60,749 nucleotides of DNA from an uncultured Eubacteriales bacterium. Lineage in GTDB: Bacteria > Bacillota > Clostridia > Oscillospirales > Oscillospiraceae. This document shows, one piece after another, positions 7,618 through 15,621 of this stretch; positions within the stretch are counted from its first letter, which is position 1; each line of letters begins with the position of its first letter. Location of the stretch: positions 1-60,749 of the forward strand of contig UQGU01000007.1 of the NCBI GenBank assembly GCA_900540635.1, given 5' to 3'. The position numbers and the translations under genes are program-made. The notes below the pieces were generated by a model. The model did no database searches, was not told the DNA's origin, and saw only the letters and a list, made by a program, of their open reading frames with translations.

Positions 7618-9258
7618 ATGAAGAAAACCCCCATCTACATTACCGGCCACCAGCATCCGGATACGGACTCTGTGGCTTCGGCCATTGCTTATGCGTTTTT
7701 CAAGCGCTCTCTCGGCACTCCGGCGGTGCCCTGCTGCCTGGGAAAGCTGAATGAGGAGACCCGGTATCTGCTGAATCGGTTCCACTTCCAGGAGCCCCAG
7801 CTGCTCACCGATGCCCGGATCACCGTAGGGGAGGTAGCCATGGATCCGCCTACCTACATCAGCCCGGAAACCACCATTTTCGAATGCCTGCAGCAGATGC
7901 AGCAGGGCAACCGGACCTACTGCGGCGTGGTGGACCAGGAGAAAAAGCTCATCGGCATGGTGACCAAGTCCGATATCTCCGTCATCGGTCTGTACGACAC
8001 CGCCCGCTCCATCGCCATCATGGCCCAGACGCCCCTGGAAAACATCCGCAAGACCCTGGACGGCAAGGTCATCTATGACGACCCCACCATGGTGCTCAAC
8101 GGCAAGGTCAGCGTCATTGCCATGACCCAGAGCGCCCGGCTGGAGCACTACGATGTGGAGCACCGCATCGTTATCTGCGGCAGCGACCCGGAGGCCCAGA
8201 AGCAGGTCATCCGCCAGGGCGCGGGGCTGCTGGTTGTCGTCTGGGCAGACACCATCCAGGCAGATGTGATCGAAGCGGCCAAGCTGCACCACTGCCCCAT
8301 TGTGATCTCCGGACACGGGGCCATGAACACCACCCGTTACATCTACTTCGCCCCCTCTGCCAGTCAGATCATGAAGCGGGAGCTGGTGAAGTTCACAAAC
8401 ACGGAGCTGGCCGAGGATGTCAGCCGGAAAATGCTGCAAAGCCGCTACCACGTCTATCCCGTTACGGATGCCGACGGGCACCTGACGGGCTATGTATCCC
8501 GGTACCACATCATGCAGGCTCCCAGCAAGAAACTGATTTTGGTGGACCACAACGAGTTCTCCCAGTCGGTCCGGGCCATTGAAAAGGCCCAGGTGCTGGA
8601 GGTCATCGACCACCACCGGATCAACGACTTCTCGTCTCAATACCCGGTCCAGTTCCGGAATGAGATCGTGGGCTCCACCTGCACCATTGTGGCAACCATC
8701 TTCCGGGAGAACCAGATTCCCATCCCCGTTGAGCTTGCAGGGCTCATGCTGGGCGCCATTCTCTCGGACACGCTGAACTTCCACTCCCCCACCACCACGG
8801 AAAAGGACCGGACCACCGCCAACATCCTGGCCGCCATTGCGGACCTGGATGTGGAGGACTTCGCCACGGAAATGTTCACCGCCACCGCCTCCAAGGTGGA
8901 TTCCAGCCCCTCGGAGCTTATCAAGAGCGACATGAAGATCTTTGAGGTCTACGGCTGCAAGCTGGCCATCTCCCAGGTGATCATGGCCTCCATGAACGAC
9001 CTGCATCTGGAGGCAGGGGACATTCAGGCAGCCCTGGACAAGTTCGCGGAGAAAAAAGATCTGGACCTGGCCGTGCTGGCCTTTACCAGCATCCAGGAGA
9101 ACGGCTCCGTGCTCTATTTCGGCGGGAACCGTACTGCCTGGGGCAAGGAGGCCTTCCCGGACGGCCCCGACGGCGAGCGGCCCTTCCACGAGGGGCTCCT
9201 CTCCCGGAAGCAGCAGCTGCTGCCCCGCCTGACCAAGGTCATCGAAAAGTACGCATAA
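7618..9258 (+). CDS. Family II inorganic pyrophosphatase with CBS and DRTGG domains
   Basis: A 546-residue protein. The DHH domain begins at once (GHQHPDTDSVASAIAY, the manganese-binding His and Asp residues), is interrupted by a regulatory insert of two CBS halves around a DRTGG domain (about residues 65-300: DPPTYISPETTIFECLQQM, then SRYHVYPVTDADGHLTGYVSRYHI), and resumes with LILVDHNEFSQS and VIDHHRI. The DHHA2 domain forms the C-terminus. These enzymes hydrolyse pyrophosphate with Mn2+/Co2+ and are controlled by adenine nucleotides binding the CBS pair. The start ATG 7618 follows AAGGAGGTTCCC; upstream in-frame codons run through the repeat and are not used. The next small gene follows after 13 bases. 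Confidence 0.92.
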   Translation: MKKTPIYITGHQHPDTDSVASAIAYAFFKRSLGTPAVPCCLGKLNEETRYLLNRFHFQEPQLLTDARITVGEVAMDPPTYISPETTIFECLQQMQQGNRTYCGVVDQEKKLIGMVTKSDISVIGLYDTARSIAIMAQTPLENIRKTLDGKVIYDDPTMVLNGKVSVIAMTQSARLEHYDVEHRIVICGSDPEAQKQVIRQGAGLLVVVWADTIQADVIEAAKLHHCPIVISGHGAMNTTRYIYFAPSASQIMKRELVKFTNTELAEDVSRKMLQSRYHVYPVTDADGHLTGYVSRYHIMQAPSKKLILVDHNEFSQSVRAIEKAQVLEVIDHHRINDFSSQYPVQFRNEIVGSTCTIVATIFRENQIPIPVELAGLMLGAILSDTLNFHSPTTTEKDRTTANILAAIADLDVEDFATEMFTATASKVDSSPSELIKSDMKIFEVYGCKLAISQVIMASMNDLHLEAGDIQAALDKFAEKKDLDLAVLAFTSIQENGSVLYFGGNRTAWGKEAFPDGPDGERPFHEGLLSRKQQLLPRLTKVIEKYA

Positions 9259-9271
9259 AGGAGGCATTCCC

Positions 9272-9502
9272 ATGGCGGAATATGAGCTTGTGCATGAAAT
9301 TCAGAATCTCTGCCGCAACAACCAGATGCGGGACGTGTTCTTTGAGGAGATCACCTGTGACGACCCGGAACGCTACGTCCGGGGCCTGCTGAAGGGCAAG
9401 GACATTAGCCTTTCTCTGGACTCCCATCCGGACGGCACCCTGACCATCCACACCGTCACCGACGGGCTGATGGAGAAGTTTGTGTTTACCAAAATCGAAT
9501 AA
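9272..9502 (+). CDS. Conserved small protein of unknown function
   Basis: A 76-residue acidic protein (start MAEYELVHEIQNLCRNNQM) with a strong ribosome site AAAGGAGGCATTCCC and only 13 bases after the pyrophosphatase gene, so very likely co-transcribed with it. No signal peptide, membrane segment or known motif is visible; the C-terminal half looks like a short beta-rich fold (TLTIHTVTDGLMEKFVFTKIE). Function unknown. Confidence 0.7.
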   Translation: MAEYELVHEIQNLCRNNQMRDVFFEEITCDDPERYVRGLLKGKDISLSLDSHPDGTLTIHTVTDGLMEKFVFTKIE

Positions 9503-9553
9503 AGGCTTCCCCTCCGGGGCAAGGTGCGAAATGTGCCCCCCGGCGGAATTCCC

Positions 9554-9582
9554 TTTACTTTCTGTCCGCTTTCGGGTATGAT
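9554..9582 (+). promoter_or_regulatory. Promoter of the 9623 gene
   Basis: TTTACT (9554-9559) and TATGAT (9577-9582) with a 17-base spacer, 41 bases before the ATG at 9623. Confidence 0.6.
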
Positions 9583-9622
9583 AGGGGGCACAACCAACGC
9601 AAAACCCAAGGGAGGATACCCA

Positions 9623-9958
9623 ATGTTTGACAATCCCAAAAAGGAATTGGAGCGGCTTCAGCAGGAGCTGCTGGATGCGGAGAAGCAGCCGGAGGATTAC
9701 TATACGGACGAGGACCTGGAAGCCGATCTGGAAGACCCCAGCGAATGGGAGGGGGACGACCGCGCCCCCCTGTCCCAGAGCTATACCGGCGTCACCGACG
9801 ACACCCAGCTCTGGGGCCTTGACCCGGAGCCGGAGGAACCCCCTGCGGAGCCGGAGGAGCCGGAAAAGCCCCGGTTTGTAGGGCTGAAATTTGCCATTGC
9901 CCTGGAGCTGCTGGGCATTGCGGCACTGTTCTGGTGGTGGTACCTATGGATCCGGTAA
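9623..9958 (+). CDS. Acidic protein with one C-terminal membrane helix
   Basis: A 111-residue protein. Residues 1-40 form a charged helix (NPKKELERLQQELLDAEKQ), residues 40-85 are very acidic and proline-rich (EPEEPPAEPEEPEKPR), and residues 88-108 are a hydrophobic segment (LKFAIALELLGIAALFWWWYLW), so it is probably tail-anchored with the acidic part in the cytoplasm. The ATG follows GGAGGATACCCA. Its last 13 bases overlap gluQ, so the two are translationally coupled. No family is recognised. Confidence 0.7.
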   Translation: MFDNPKKELERLQQELLDAEKQPEDYYTDEDLEADLEDPSEWEGDDRAPLSQSYTGVTDDTQLWGLDPEPEEPPAEPEEPEKPRFVGLKFAIALELLGIAALFWWWYLWIR

Positions 9959-10872
9959 CGCCGGTAGGCCGCTTTGCCCCCACACCCTCGGGCCGGATGC
10001 ATCTGGGCAACGTCTTTTCCGCCATGCTGGCCTGGCTGTCCGTCAAGTCCAGGGACGGCGAAATGGTGCTGCGCATGGAGGACCTGGACACCCAGCGCAC
10101 CAGTCCGGAATTTGCCCAAATTCTCCGGGAGGACCTTACCTGGCTGGGCCTGACCTGGGACCGGGAAACCCCCGCCCAGAGCACCCGGGGGGCCGTTTAC
10201 GACCGCTACTTTGACCTTTTGCAGCAGAAGGGCCTGCTGTATCCCTGCTACTGCACCCGCAGTCAGCTCCACAGCGTCAACGCGCCCCACTTAAGCGACG
10301 GCACCTATGTCTACCCCGGCACCTGCCGGGACTTGACGGCTGCCCAGCGGGCCGCCTGCACCAGGCCTCCTGCCTGGCGGGTAAAGGTGCCGGACAGGCT
10401 GTGGCAGGTGGAGGACCTGGTGCAGGGCCACTTTGAAATGAACCTGGCCCGGGACTGCGGAGACATGGTAGTCCGGCGGGCAGACGGGATCTACGTCTAC
10501 CAGCTGGCCGTCACAGTGGACGATGGAGAGGCCGGAGTCACGGAGGTGGTCCGGGGTTCGGACCTGTTGAGCTCCGCCCCACGGCAGATGTATTTGCAGG
10601 AGCTCTTCGGCTTTCCCCATCCAAGCTACGCCCATGTGCCCATGCTGCTTGCCCCCGACGGCCGCCGCCTGAGCAAGCGGGACAAGGACCTGGACCTGGG
10701 CGCACTCCGCAAGGCAACAACTCCAGAGGCTATTCTCGGCACCTTGGCCTATGCCTGCGGGCTTCTGGACCGCAGAGAAGCTGCTTCCGCAAAGGAATTG
10801 GCAGGCATCTTCCGCTGGGAGAACATAAAAAGATCCGATATCTGCCTCCCGGCGTTGTCGATACCGGTGTAA
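9946..10872 (+). CDS. gluQ: Glutamyl-Q tRNA(Asp) synthetase
   Basis: A 308-residue truncated paralogue of glutamyl-tRNA synthetase without the anticodon-binding domain. It shows the HIGH motif as FAPTPSGRMHLGN, the family zinc site YPCYCTR with a later YPGTC, and the KMSKS motif as RLSKRDKDLDLGAL. GluQ-RS activates glutamate and attaches it to the queuosine base of tRNA-Asp, not to tRNA-Glu. ATG 9946 is preferred because it overlaps the end of the upstream frame and starts MDPVTPVGRF; MVV at 9934 is less likely. A strong terminator follows at 10879. The length matches the family (about 290-310). Confidence 0.93.
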   Translation: MDPVTPVGRFAPTPSGRMHLGNVFSAMLAWLSVKSRDGEMVLRMEDLDTQRTSPEFAQILREDLTWLGLTWDRETPAQSTRGAVYDRYFDLLQQKGLLYPCYCTRSQLHSVNAPHLSDGTYVYPGTCRDLTAAQRAACTRPPAWRVKVPDRLWQVEDLVQGHFEMNLARDCGDMVVRRADGIYVYQLAVTVDDGEAGVTEVVRGSDLLSSAPRQMYLQELFGFPHPSYAHVPMLLAPDGRRLSKRDKDLDLGALRKATTPEAILGTLAYACGLLDRREAASAKELAGIFRWENIKRSDICLPALSIPV

Positions 10873-10878
10873 TACCGC

Positions 10879-10918
10879 GGCCCGCCCCAACGTCAAGAGG
10901 GGCGGGCCGGTTGTTTTG
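10879..10918 (+). terminator. Terminator after gluQ
   Basis: GGCCCGCCCC (10879-10888) pairs with GGGGCGGGCC (10899-10908), followed by GGTTGTTTTG. Confidence 0.85.
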
Positions 10919-10952
10919 TCCGGATATCCGGGTGTTTGCTTTCAGGAAATTC

Positions 10953-10981
10953 TTGACGAACGGACACCGGGCTGTTATAAT
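10953..10981 (+). promoter_or_regulatory. Promoter of the COG2509 flavoprotein gene
   Basis: TTGACG (10953-10958) and a perfect TATAAT (10976-10981) are 17 bases apart, giving an 80-base leader before ATG 11067. Confidence 0.8.
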
Positions 10982-11066
10982 AGTTCTGTATGTTGGGTTT
11001 GTATGGCCTGACAGCAAAATGCTCTGATACTTTGGACAAAACAGAATGAAATTAGGAGACAAAACC

Positions 11067-12440
11067 ATGAATTACGATGTCCTGATCATCGGCGCCGGTC
11101 CCGGCGGCATTTTTTCTGCCTACGAGCTGACCTTGCGCGATCCCAATCTGAAAATCGGCGTTTTTGAGGCAGGCCATCCTCTGAATAAGCGGAAGTGCCC
11201 CATCAACGGCACCACCGTCAAGAGCTGCATCGGCTGCAAGAGCTGCTCCATCATGAGCGGCTTCGGCGGAGCCGGCGCCTTCTCCGACGGCAAGTACAAC
11301 ATCACCAATGACTTCGGCGGTACCCTCTACGAGTATATCGGCAAGAAGCGTGCCCTGGATCTGATGCACTACGTAGACGAGATCAACATGACCTACGGCG
11401 GCCAGGGCACCAAGCTCTACTCCACCGCCGGAACCAAGTTCAAGACCATCTGTATCCAGAATGACCTGCACCTGCTGGACGCTTCCGTCCGCCACCTGGG
11501 CACGGACATCAACTATGTGGTGCTGGAAAACCTGTATGCCGAATTGAAGGACAAGGTGGACTTCCATTTTGATACCCCTGTCCGGGGCATCTCCGTCATC
11601 GACGGCGGCTATGAGGTCGCCTGTGACGGCGAAAGCTACACCTGCGCTCAGTGCATCGTCTCCGTAGGCCGCAGCGGCAGCAAGTGGATGGAGCAGATCT
11701 GCAGGGACATGGACATCCCCACCCAGTCCAACCGTGTGGACATCGGCGTTCGCGTGGAGCTGCCCGCCGTTGTCTTCTCCCACCTGACCGACGAGCTGTA
11801 TGAGAGCAAGATCGTCTACCGGACCCAGAAGTACGAAGACAAGGTCCGCACCTTCTGCATGAATCCCAAGGGGGCCGTGGTTAACGAGAACACCAACGGC
11901 ATCATTACCGTCAACGGCCACAGCTACGAAGACCCCGCCAAGCAGACGGAGAACACCAATTTTGCCCTGCTGGTTGCCAAGCACTTCTCCGAGCCCTTCA
12001 AGGACTCCAACGGCTACGGCGAATCCATCGCCCGCCTGAGCAATATGCTGGGCGGCGGCGTCATGGTCCAGCGCTTCGGCGATCTGATCCGGGGCCAGCG
12101 CTCCACTCCCAAGCGGATGGAGGAGAGCTTCGTCACCCCCACACTGAACGCAACTCCCGGCGACCTGAGCCTGGTGCTGCCCAAGCGGATTCTGGACGGC
12201 ATCATTGAGATGATCTACGCCCTGGACAAGATCGCCCCGGGCACCGCCAACGACGACACCCTGCTCTATGGTGTAGAGGTCAAGTTCTACAACATGGAGG
12301 TTGCCGTAGACGAGCACCTGGAGACCAAGTATCCCGGCCTGTACATCATCGGCGACGGCAGTGGCATCACCCACTCCCTGTCCCACGCCTCCGCCAGCGG
12401 TGTCCACGTGGCAAGACGCATCGTGGGCTACGAAGGATAA
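11067..12440 (+). CDS. FAD-dependent dehydrogenase-like protein (COG2509)
   Basis: A 457-residue flavoprotein. The N-terminal dinucleotide fold VLIIGAGPGGIFSAYEL binds FAD; a cysteine-rich loop follows (KCPINGTTVKSCIGCKSCSIMSGFGGAG), and the C-terminal FAD motif YIIGDGSGITHSLSHASASGVHVA is present. These proteins form the COG2509 family, widespread and of unsettled function; they resemble geranylgeranyl-reductase-type flavoproteins and may reduce an unsaturated substrate. The cysteine cluster could bind a metal or form disulfides, which is inference. ATG 11067 has AGGAG eight bases ahead; ATG 11046 is possible. It ends at a bidirectional terminator shared with convergent pdaA. Confidence 0.85.
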   Translation: MNYDVLIIGAGPGGIFSAYELTLRDPNLKIGVFEAGHPLNKRKCPINGTTVKSCIGCKSCSIMSGFGGAGAFSDGKYNITNDFGGTLYEYIGKKRALDLMHYVDEINMTYGGQGTKLYSTAGTKFKTICIQNDLHLLDASVRHLGTDINYVVLENLYAELKDKVDFHFDTPVRGISVIDGGYEVACDGESYTCAQCIVSVGRSGSKWMEQICRDMDIPTQSNRVDIGVRVELPAVVFSHLTDELYESKIVYRTQKYEDKVRTFCMNPKGAVVNENTNGIITVNGHSYEDPAKQTENTNFALLVAKHFSEPFKDSNGYGESIARLSNMLGGGVMVQRFGDLIRGQRSTPKRMEESFVTPTLNATPGDLSLVLPKRILDGIIEMIYALDKIAPGTANDDTLLYGVEVKFYNMEVAVDEHLETKYPGLYIIGDGSGITHSLSHASASGVHVARRIVGYEG

Positions 12441-12454
12441 TGGAATAACACCTG

Positions 12455-12479
12455 AAAGGGCGGCGCAAGCCGCCCTTTT
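12455..12479. terminator. Bidirectional terminator between convergent genes
   Basis: AAAGGGCGGC and GCCGCCCTTTT with loop GCAA lie between the flavoprotein gene (+) and pdaA (-). Confidence 0.85.
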
Positions 12480-12480
12480 G

Positions 12481-13254
12481 CTATGCAAACAGCTCCTCCA
12501 CGGTACCAAAGGTATACCCCTCCTGCTCCCAGTGGGTCAGGAGCTCATCGAGAATTTCGGCATTGGTCTGAGAGGTGGAGTGCAGCAGGATGACCGCCCC
12601 AGGATGGGTCCTGGGCAGGAGCTTGGAAAAGGCCTGCTCTTTGGTTGGCTGCCTGTCGTTCATCCAGTCCACATAGGCGAGACTCCAGAAGACGGTTTTG
12701 TAGCCCAGCTCCTTGGCCATTTTCAGGTTCTCCTGGCTGTAGATGCCCTGAGGCGGGCGGTAGTATTTGGGCAGGTCCTTGCCGGTGACCTCCCGGAACA
12801 GGTCCTCCAGGTCCGTCAGTTCCTTGGAAAAGGCCTGCTTGTCCGACAGCTTGGACATATCATAGTGGTGCATGGTGTGGTTGCCCACAATGTGGCCCTC
12901 CTCCACCATCCGGCGGACCAAGTCCCGGTTTCGGTCTACATAATTTCCCACCAGGAAGAAGGCCGCCCGGACGCCGTGGGCCTTCAGTGTATCCAGGATC
13001 TTCTCCGTGGAGCCGTTTTCATAGCCAGCGTCAAAGGTCAGATACAGCCTTTTCTGCCGGGTGTCCCCCAGATAGGCCGCATCGTACTGCCGCAGCTGAT
13101 CTACTCCGGCAGGACCGATGGGCGCAGAGCCCTCCTGCCGAAAGCTCAGCCCCCAGGCCCCGGTCTCGATGCTGCCCTCCACGAATACCCGGACCACACC
13201 AAGCACCGTCAGCGCGATGGCCAGAAAAAAGATTGCCCAATCCCGTTTGCCCAT
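12481..13254 (-). CDS. pdaA: Delta-lactam-forming polysaccharide deacetylase PdaA
   Basis: A 257-residue protein with an N-terminal membrane anchor/signal (WAIFFLAIALTVLGVVRVF) and a NodB deacetylase domain: YLGDTRQKRLYLTFDAGYENGST (catalytic Asp), VGNHTMHHYDMSKL (metal His residues), YYRPPQGIYS, and VILLHSTSQTNAEIL at the end. The YLGDT-x-x-K-x-x-YLTFDAGYENG block is specific to PdaA, which deacetylates N-acetylmuramic acid so that muramic-delta-lactam can form in spore cortex. This agrees with spo0A and the DacF-like gene in the window. Its ribosome site (AAGGGGG) lies inside a hairpin just upstream, noted separately. Confidence 0.93.
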   Translation of the reverse strand: MGKRDWAIFFLAIALTVLGVVRVFVEGSIETGAWGLSFRQEGSAPIGPAGVDQLRQYDAAYLGDTRQKRLYLTFDAGYENGSTEKILDTLKAHGVRAAFFLVGNYVDRNRDLVRRMVEEGHIVGNHTMHHYDMSKLSDKQAFSKELTDLEDLFREVTGKDLPKYYRPPQGIYSQENLKMAKELGYKTVFWSLAYVDWMNDRQPTKEQAFSKLLPRTHPGAVILLHSTSQTNAEILDELLTHWEQEGYTFGTVEELFA

Positions 13255-13262
13255 AAAAAATT

Positions 13263-13298
13263 CCCCCTTGCAGCCACTCTATGCGAACTGCAAGGGGG
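13263..13298 (-). terminator. Hairpin overlapping the pdaA ribosome site
   Basis: CCCCCTTGCAG (13263-13273) and CTGCAAGGGGG (13288-13298) form an 11-bp stem; on the minus strand it is followed by AATTTTTT and then the pdaA ATG. It is probably the terminator of the upstream minus-strand gene, and it also pairs the GGGGG of the pdaA ribosome site. Confidence 0.65.
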
Positions 13299-13324
13299 AT
13301 ATACGCCGCCAGGCGGCGCTGTTT

Positions 13325-14425
13325 TTATTTTCCGCCGTGGATATATTTCCGGTCCCAGTCCAGGTCAAAGAGCTTGCTGCCCCGCTCCATGGTGCAGCCG
13401 CCCAGCATATCCTCGGCCAGCTCCCCCAGGGTCTCGGCGGGCTCCAGGCACTCGATGTAGAAACTGGGCAGGGCCTTTTCCCCCAGGCGCAGGCCCAGAA
13501 TGGCCCCGGCCACGGCACCCACGGCGGCGGACCGGCCGGAGTGGTTCACGGCGGCGATCATGGCCGTATCGAAGCTCTTGCCGCAGCGCAGGCAGGCATA
13601 GACCGCACCGGACAACACCTGGGCTGCATTCAGGCAGTGCAGCTGCTCCATGGCCGTAACGGGATTCAACCGACTGTCTTCTGCCAGGGATACGGCCAGA
13701 TTCAGCAGATTGCTGATTTCAAAGCTCTGGCTGTACTGGTGGCCGAACTGATTTTTCAGGGATTGGGCCGTTTCCAGCACCAGATTTTTCAGAGGCAGGT
13801 CCGGGGCGGAAAGGCTGCGGCTGATGATATGGGCCAGAGCCGCGCCGGACAAAAAGGCCAGGGGGCTGCCGTGGGACAGGGCCACTACCTCGGCCCCCAG
13901 CAGGTCCAGTTCACTCTGCTCCACCTTGTACAGGTGGCTGAACAGGCCCACGGCCGCGGCGGAGGTCAGGCTGCCGGGGGTGGAGGAGCTGTTGAAGCGG
14001 GCCTCCATGGCCCCCAGGGTATCCCGGCTCAGGGCATCCAGCATCCGGGTATCCATGCAGTGCCGGCGGCACATTTCCGGCACCTGGAGCAGCCAACAGA
14101 AGGTGGTGCTGGGGCGGCCCCAGGGCTTCTGGGACGCGGCCCACTCCCGGGAAGACAAGCCCACATAGCGGAACAGCGGCAGCATTTTCCCGGTCATCTG
14201 CCCCCGGGTCAGGCCCAGGAGCAGGCCATTGCAGGTGAAGGCCGCCAGCTGGGTATAGGAGGTCACGTCCGCATAGCCGTTGACCAGGTCGTAGCCCAGC
14301 AGGCCGTTGGGGCCGTAGCTCTGCTGAATTTCCTTCCAGGAGCTGCCGTCGATGGTATAGCCCATGGCATCTCCCACCGCCAGTCCCAGCAGCATCCCGC
14401 GAAACTGTCCCTTCTTATCCGCCAT
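13325..14425 (-). CDS. ADP-ribosylglycohydrolase-fold protein, probably catalytically dead
   Basis: A 366-residue protein with the helical ADP-ribosylglycohydrolase layout: FRGMLLGLAVGDAMGYTID at the start matches the G-x-x-x-G-x-A-x-GDA-x-G motif, and AAVNHSGRSAAVGAVAGAILGLRLG near residue 310 matches the C-terminal motif. Canonical enzymes carry Asp residues for two Mg ions (GD-x-D-T/S and DD-T); here the C-terminal motif reads NHSGRSAAVGAV, with Arg and Ala where the Asp residues should be, and the central box reads ADVTSYTQ rather than S/T-D-D-T-x-M. The protein therefore keeps the fold but seems to lack the dinuclear metal site. ATG 14425 follows AAAGGGGG; TTG 14443 is less likely. Function unknown. 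Confidence 0.75.
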   Translation of the reverse strand: MADKKGQFRGMLLGLAVGDAMGYTIDGSSWKEIQQSYGPNGLLGYDLVNGYADVTSYTQLAAFTCNGLLLGLTRGQMTGKMLPLFRYVGLSSREWAASQKPWGRPSTTFCWLLQVPEMCRRHCMDTRMLDALSRDTLGAMEARFNSSSTPGSLTSAAAVGLFSHLYKVEQSELDLLGAEVVALSHGSPLAFLSGAALAHIISRSLSAPDLPLKNLVLETAQSLKNQFGHQYSQSFEISNLLNLAVSLAEDSRLNPVTAMEQLHCLNAAQVLSGAVYACLRCGKSFDTAMIAAVNHSGRSAAVGAVAGAILGLRLGEKALPSFYIECLEPAETLGELAEDMLGGCTMERGSKLFDLDWDRKYIHGGK

Positions 14426-14496
14426 GCCCGCGCCCCCTTTCAAAAGTTATGTTTATTATATCTGCTGGTGATAGAATTTGCAAGGGAATCTTAAAA

Positions 14497-14720
14497 AAGC
14501 TTCCCCACCGGGGAAGCTGGCAGGGCGCAGCCCTGACTGAAGAGGGGCGTGGCAGGCGAGAGCATTCGGAAAAAGGCACGCAAGCCACAAACCGCTCTCG
14601 CCCGCAACACCCCTCTTCCATAAATTATGGTATAGCTGCCACCGGCAGCTATTGGAGGATGAGATTCGCTGCGCGACGCACCGCCGCTGCGGCGGTCCCC
14701 CTTCCCCGGTGGGGAAGGTT
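14497..14720 (-). repeat. Dispersed repeat family A (GCTTCCCC type), copy 1, diverged
   Basis: Begins AAGCTTCCCCACCGGGGAAGC and ends CTTCCCCGGTGGGGAAG, with internal CTGACTGAAGAGGGGCG and CACCCCTCTTCC arms. The ends match the copies at 17501-17704 and 51121-51320. It also contains GATTCGCTGCGCGACGCACC, shared with the repeats at 46.7 and 47.1 kb. The spacer 14426-14742 holds nothing else. Confidence 0.8.
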
Positions 14721-14742
14721 AGGATTCGGGAAACGCCCTGTT

Positions 14743-15453
14743 TCAATCAATATACCGGTCCGTCTGGGACAGGCGCTTTACCATGCGGGAGGTGACGAAG
14801 AACAGCGCCGCCACAAAGATCAGAAATACCCACTCGGATGCATCCTCCGAGGAGGCGATGAAGTCATAGATCCCGTGGAGCACCATAGGTACCAGCACCG
14901 CCAGACGGCGGCAGTTTTTGGAGGCACGCTCGTAGCCGTAGTTGGCATAGCGCCGGGCCATGCCATAGAACGCGCCCATGAATACACCGAAGCAGGCGTG
15001 GCCCGGCACGGCGGTGATGGCCCGGACCAGGGCGGTGCCGAAGCCGTACACCACCACATAGCCGATGTTCTCCCACAGAGCAAAGCCCAGGGCTACACAC
15101 ACGGCATAGACCACCCCATCAAACTGGCAGTTGAAATCCGGGGAGTACCAGGTCCGGCGCTTCAAAAGCAGATACTTGAAGCCCTCCTCAGACAGACCCA
15201 CCACCACAAAATACATGAGGACGCGGTAGACAAGGGCGTTCTCGGGCCAGAGGCTGTCCAGAATGGCCGTGCCCAGCCGCTCGGTGAGGACGGCCAGCGC
15301 CGTGGAAATAATGCCCTGGATCACCAGGGACACCAGCAGCCCCACGGGCTCCCGGTCCAGCTTGTCCGCTTTGTTGATCTGCACCAGCAGGAAGATGGCG
15401 GGAATCACGGCGGCGGCAATCAGAATGGGATTGCCATAAAGCAGGTACATCAT
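14743..15453 (-). CDS. prsW: PrsW-family intramembrane metalloprotease
   Basis: A 236-residue protein with about seven hydrophobic segments. The PrsW motifs are seen: EE in VVVGLSEEGFKYLLL (about residues 88-102), the F-x-x-x-E-like ALGFALWENIGYV, a His in AITAVPGHACFGVFMGAFYG and a last His in PMVLHGIYDF. PrsW proteases cut anti-sigma factors within the membrane in some Firmicutes; here the substrate is unknown. ATG 15453 (of an ATGATG pair) has GTGGAGGAAAGCAA ahead. It overlaps the stop of the small upstream cysteine-rich gene by four bases, so the GH13, small and prsW genes look like one operon. Confidence 0.88.
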   Translation of the reverse strand: MMYLLYGNPILIAAAVIPAIFLLVQINKADKLDREPVGLLVSLVIQGIISTALAVLTERLGTAILDSLWPENALVYRVLMYFVVVGLSEEGFKYLLLKRRTWYSPDFNCQFDGVVYAVCVALGFALWENIGYVVVYGFGTALVRAITAVPGHACFGVFMGAFYGMARRYANYGYERASKNCRRLAVLVPMVLHGIYDFIASSEDASEWVFLIFVAALFFVTSRMVKRLSQTDRYID

Positions 15454-15620
15454 TTGCTTTCCTCCACTTTTTCCCGAATGGCCGCGGCAAGCTGGCACTC
15501 CGCCTCATAGGGGCAGACACCGAAATTGCAGTCTACGTCTATTTCGCCGTCGTCGATTTCCAGCAGGACACGGCGGCTCTGGTCCTGGCAGCGGCAATAG
15601 CCGGAGAGAAAATATTCCAT
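15450..15620 (-). CDS. Small cysteine-rich protein
   Basis: A 56-residue acidic protein starting MEYFLSGYCRCQDQSRR with further cysteines in VDCNFGVCPYEAEC, five in all, which suggests a metal-binding knuckle. Its ATG sits inside TGATATG at the stop of the GH13 gene and its stop overlaps the prsW ATG, so translation is coupled on both sides. The family is not recognised. Confidence 0.7.
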   Translation of the reverse strand: MEYFLSGYCRCQDQSRRVLLEIDDGEIDVDCNFGVCPYEAECQLAAAIREKVEESK

Positions 15621-15621
15621 A

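Noticed and set aside
7570..9273. A 567-codon frame opposite the pyrophosphatase gene
   Set aside because: Antisense shadow; composition is His/Gly/Val-rich and without domain similarity.
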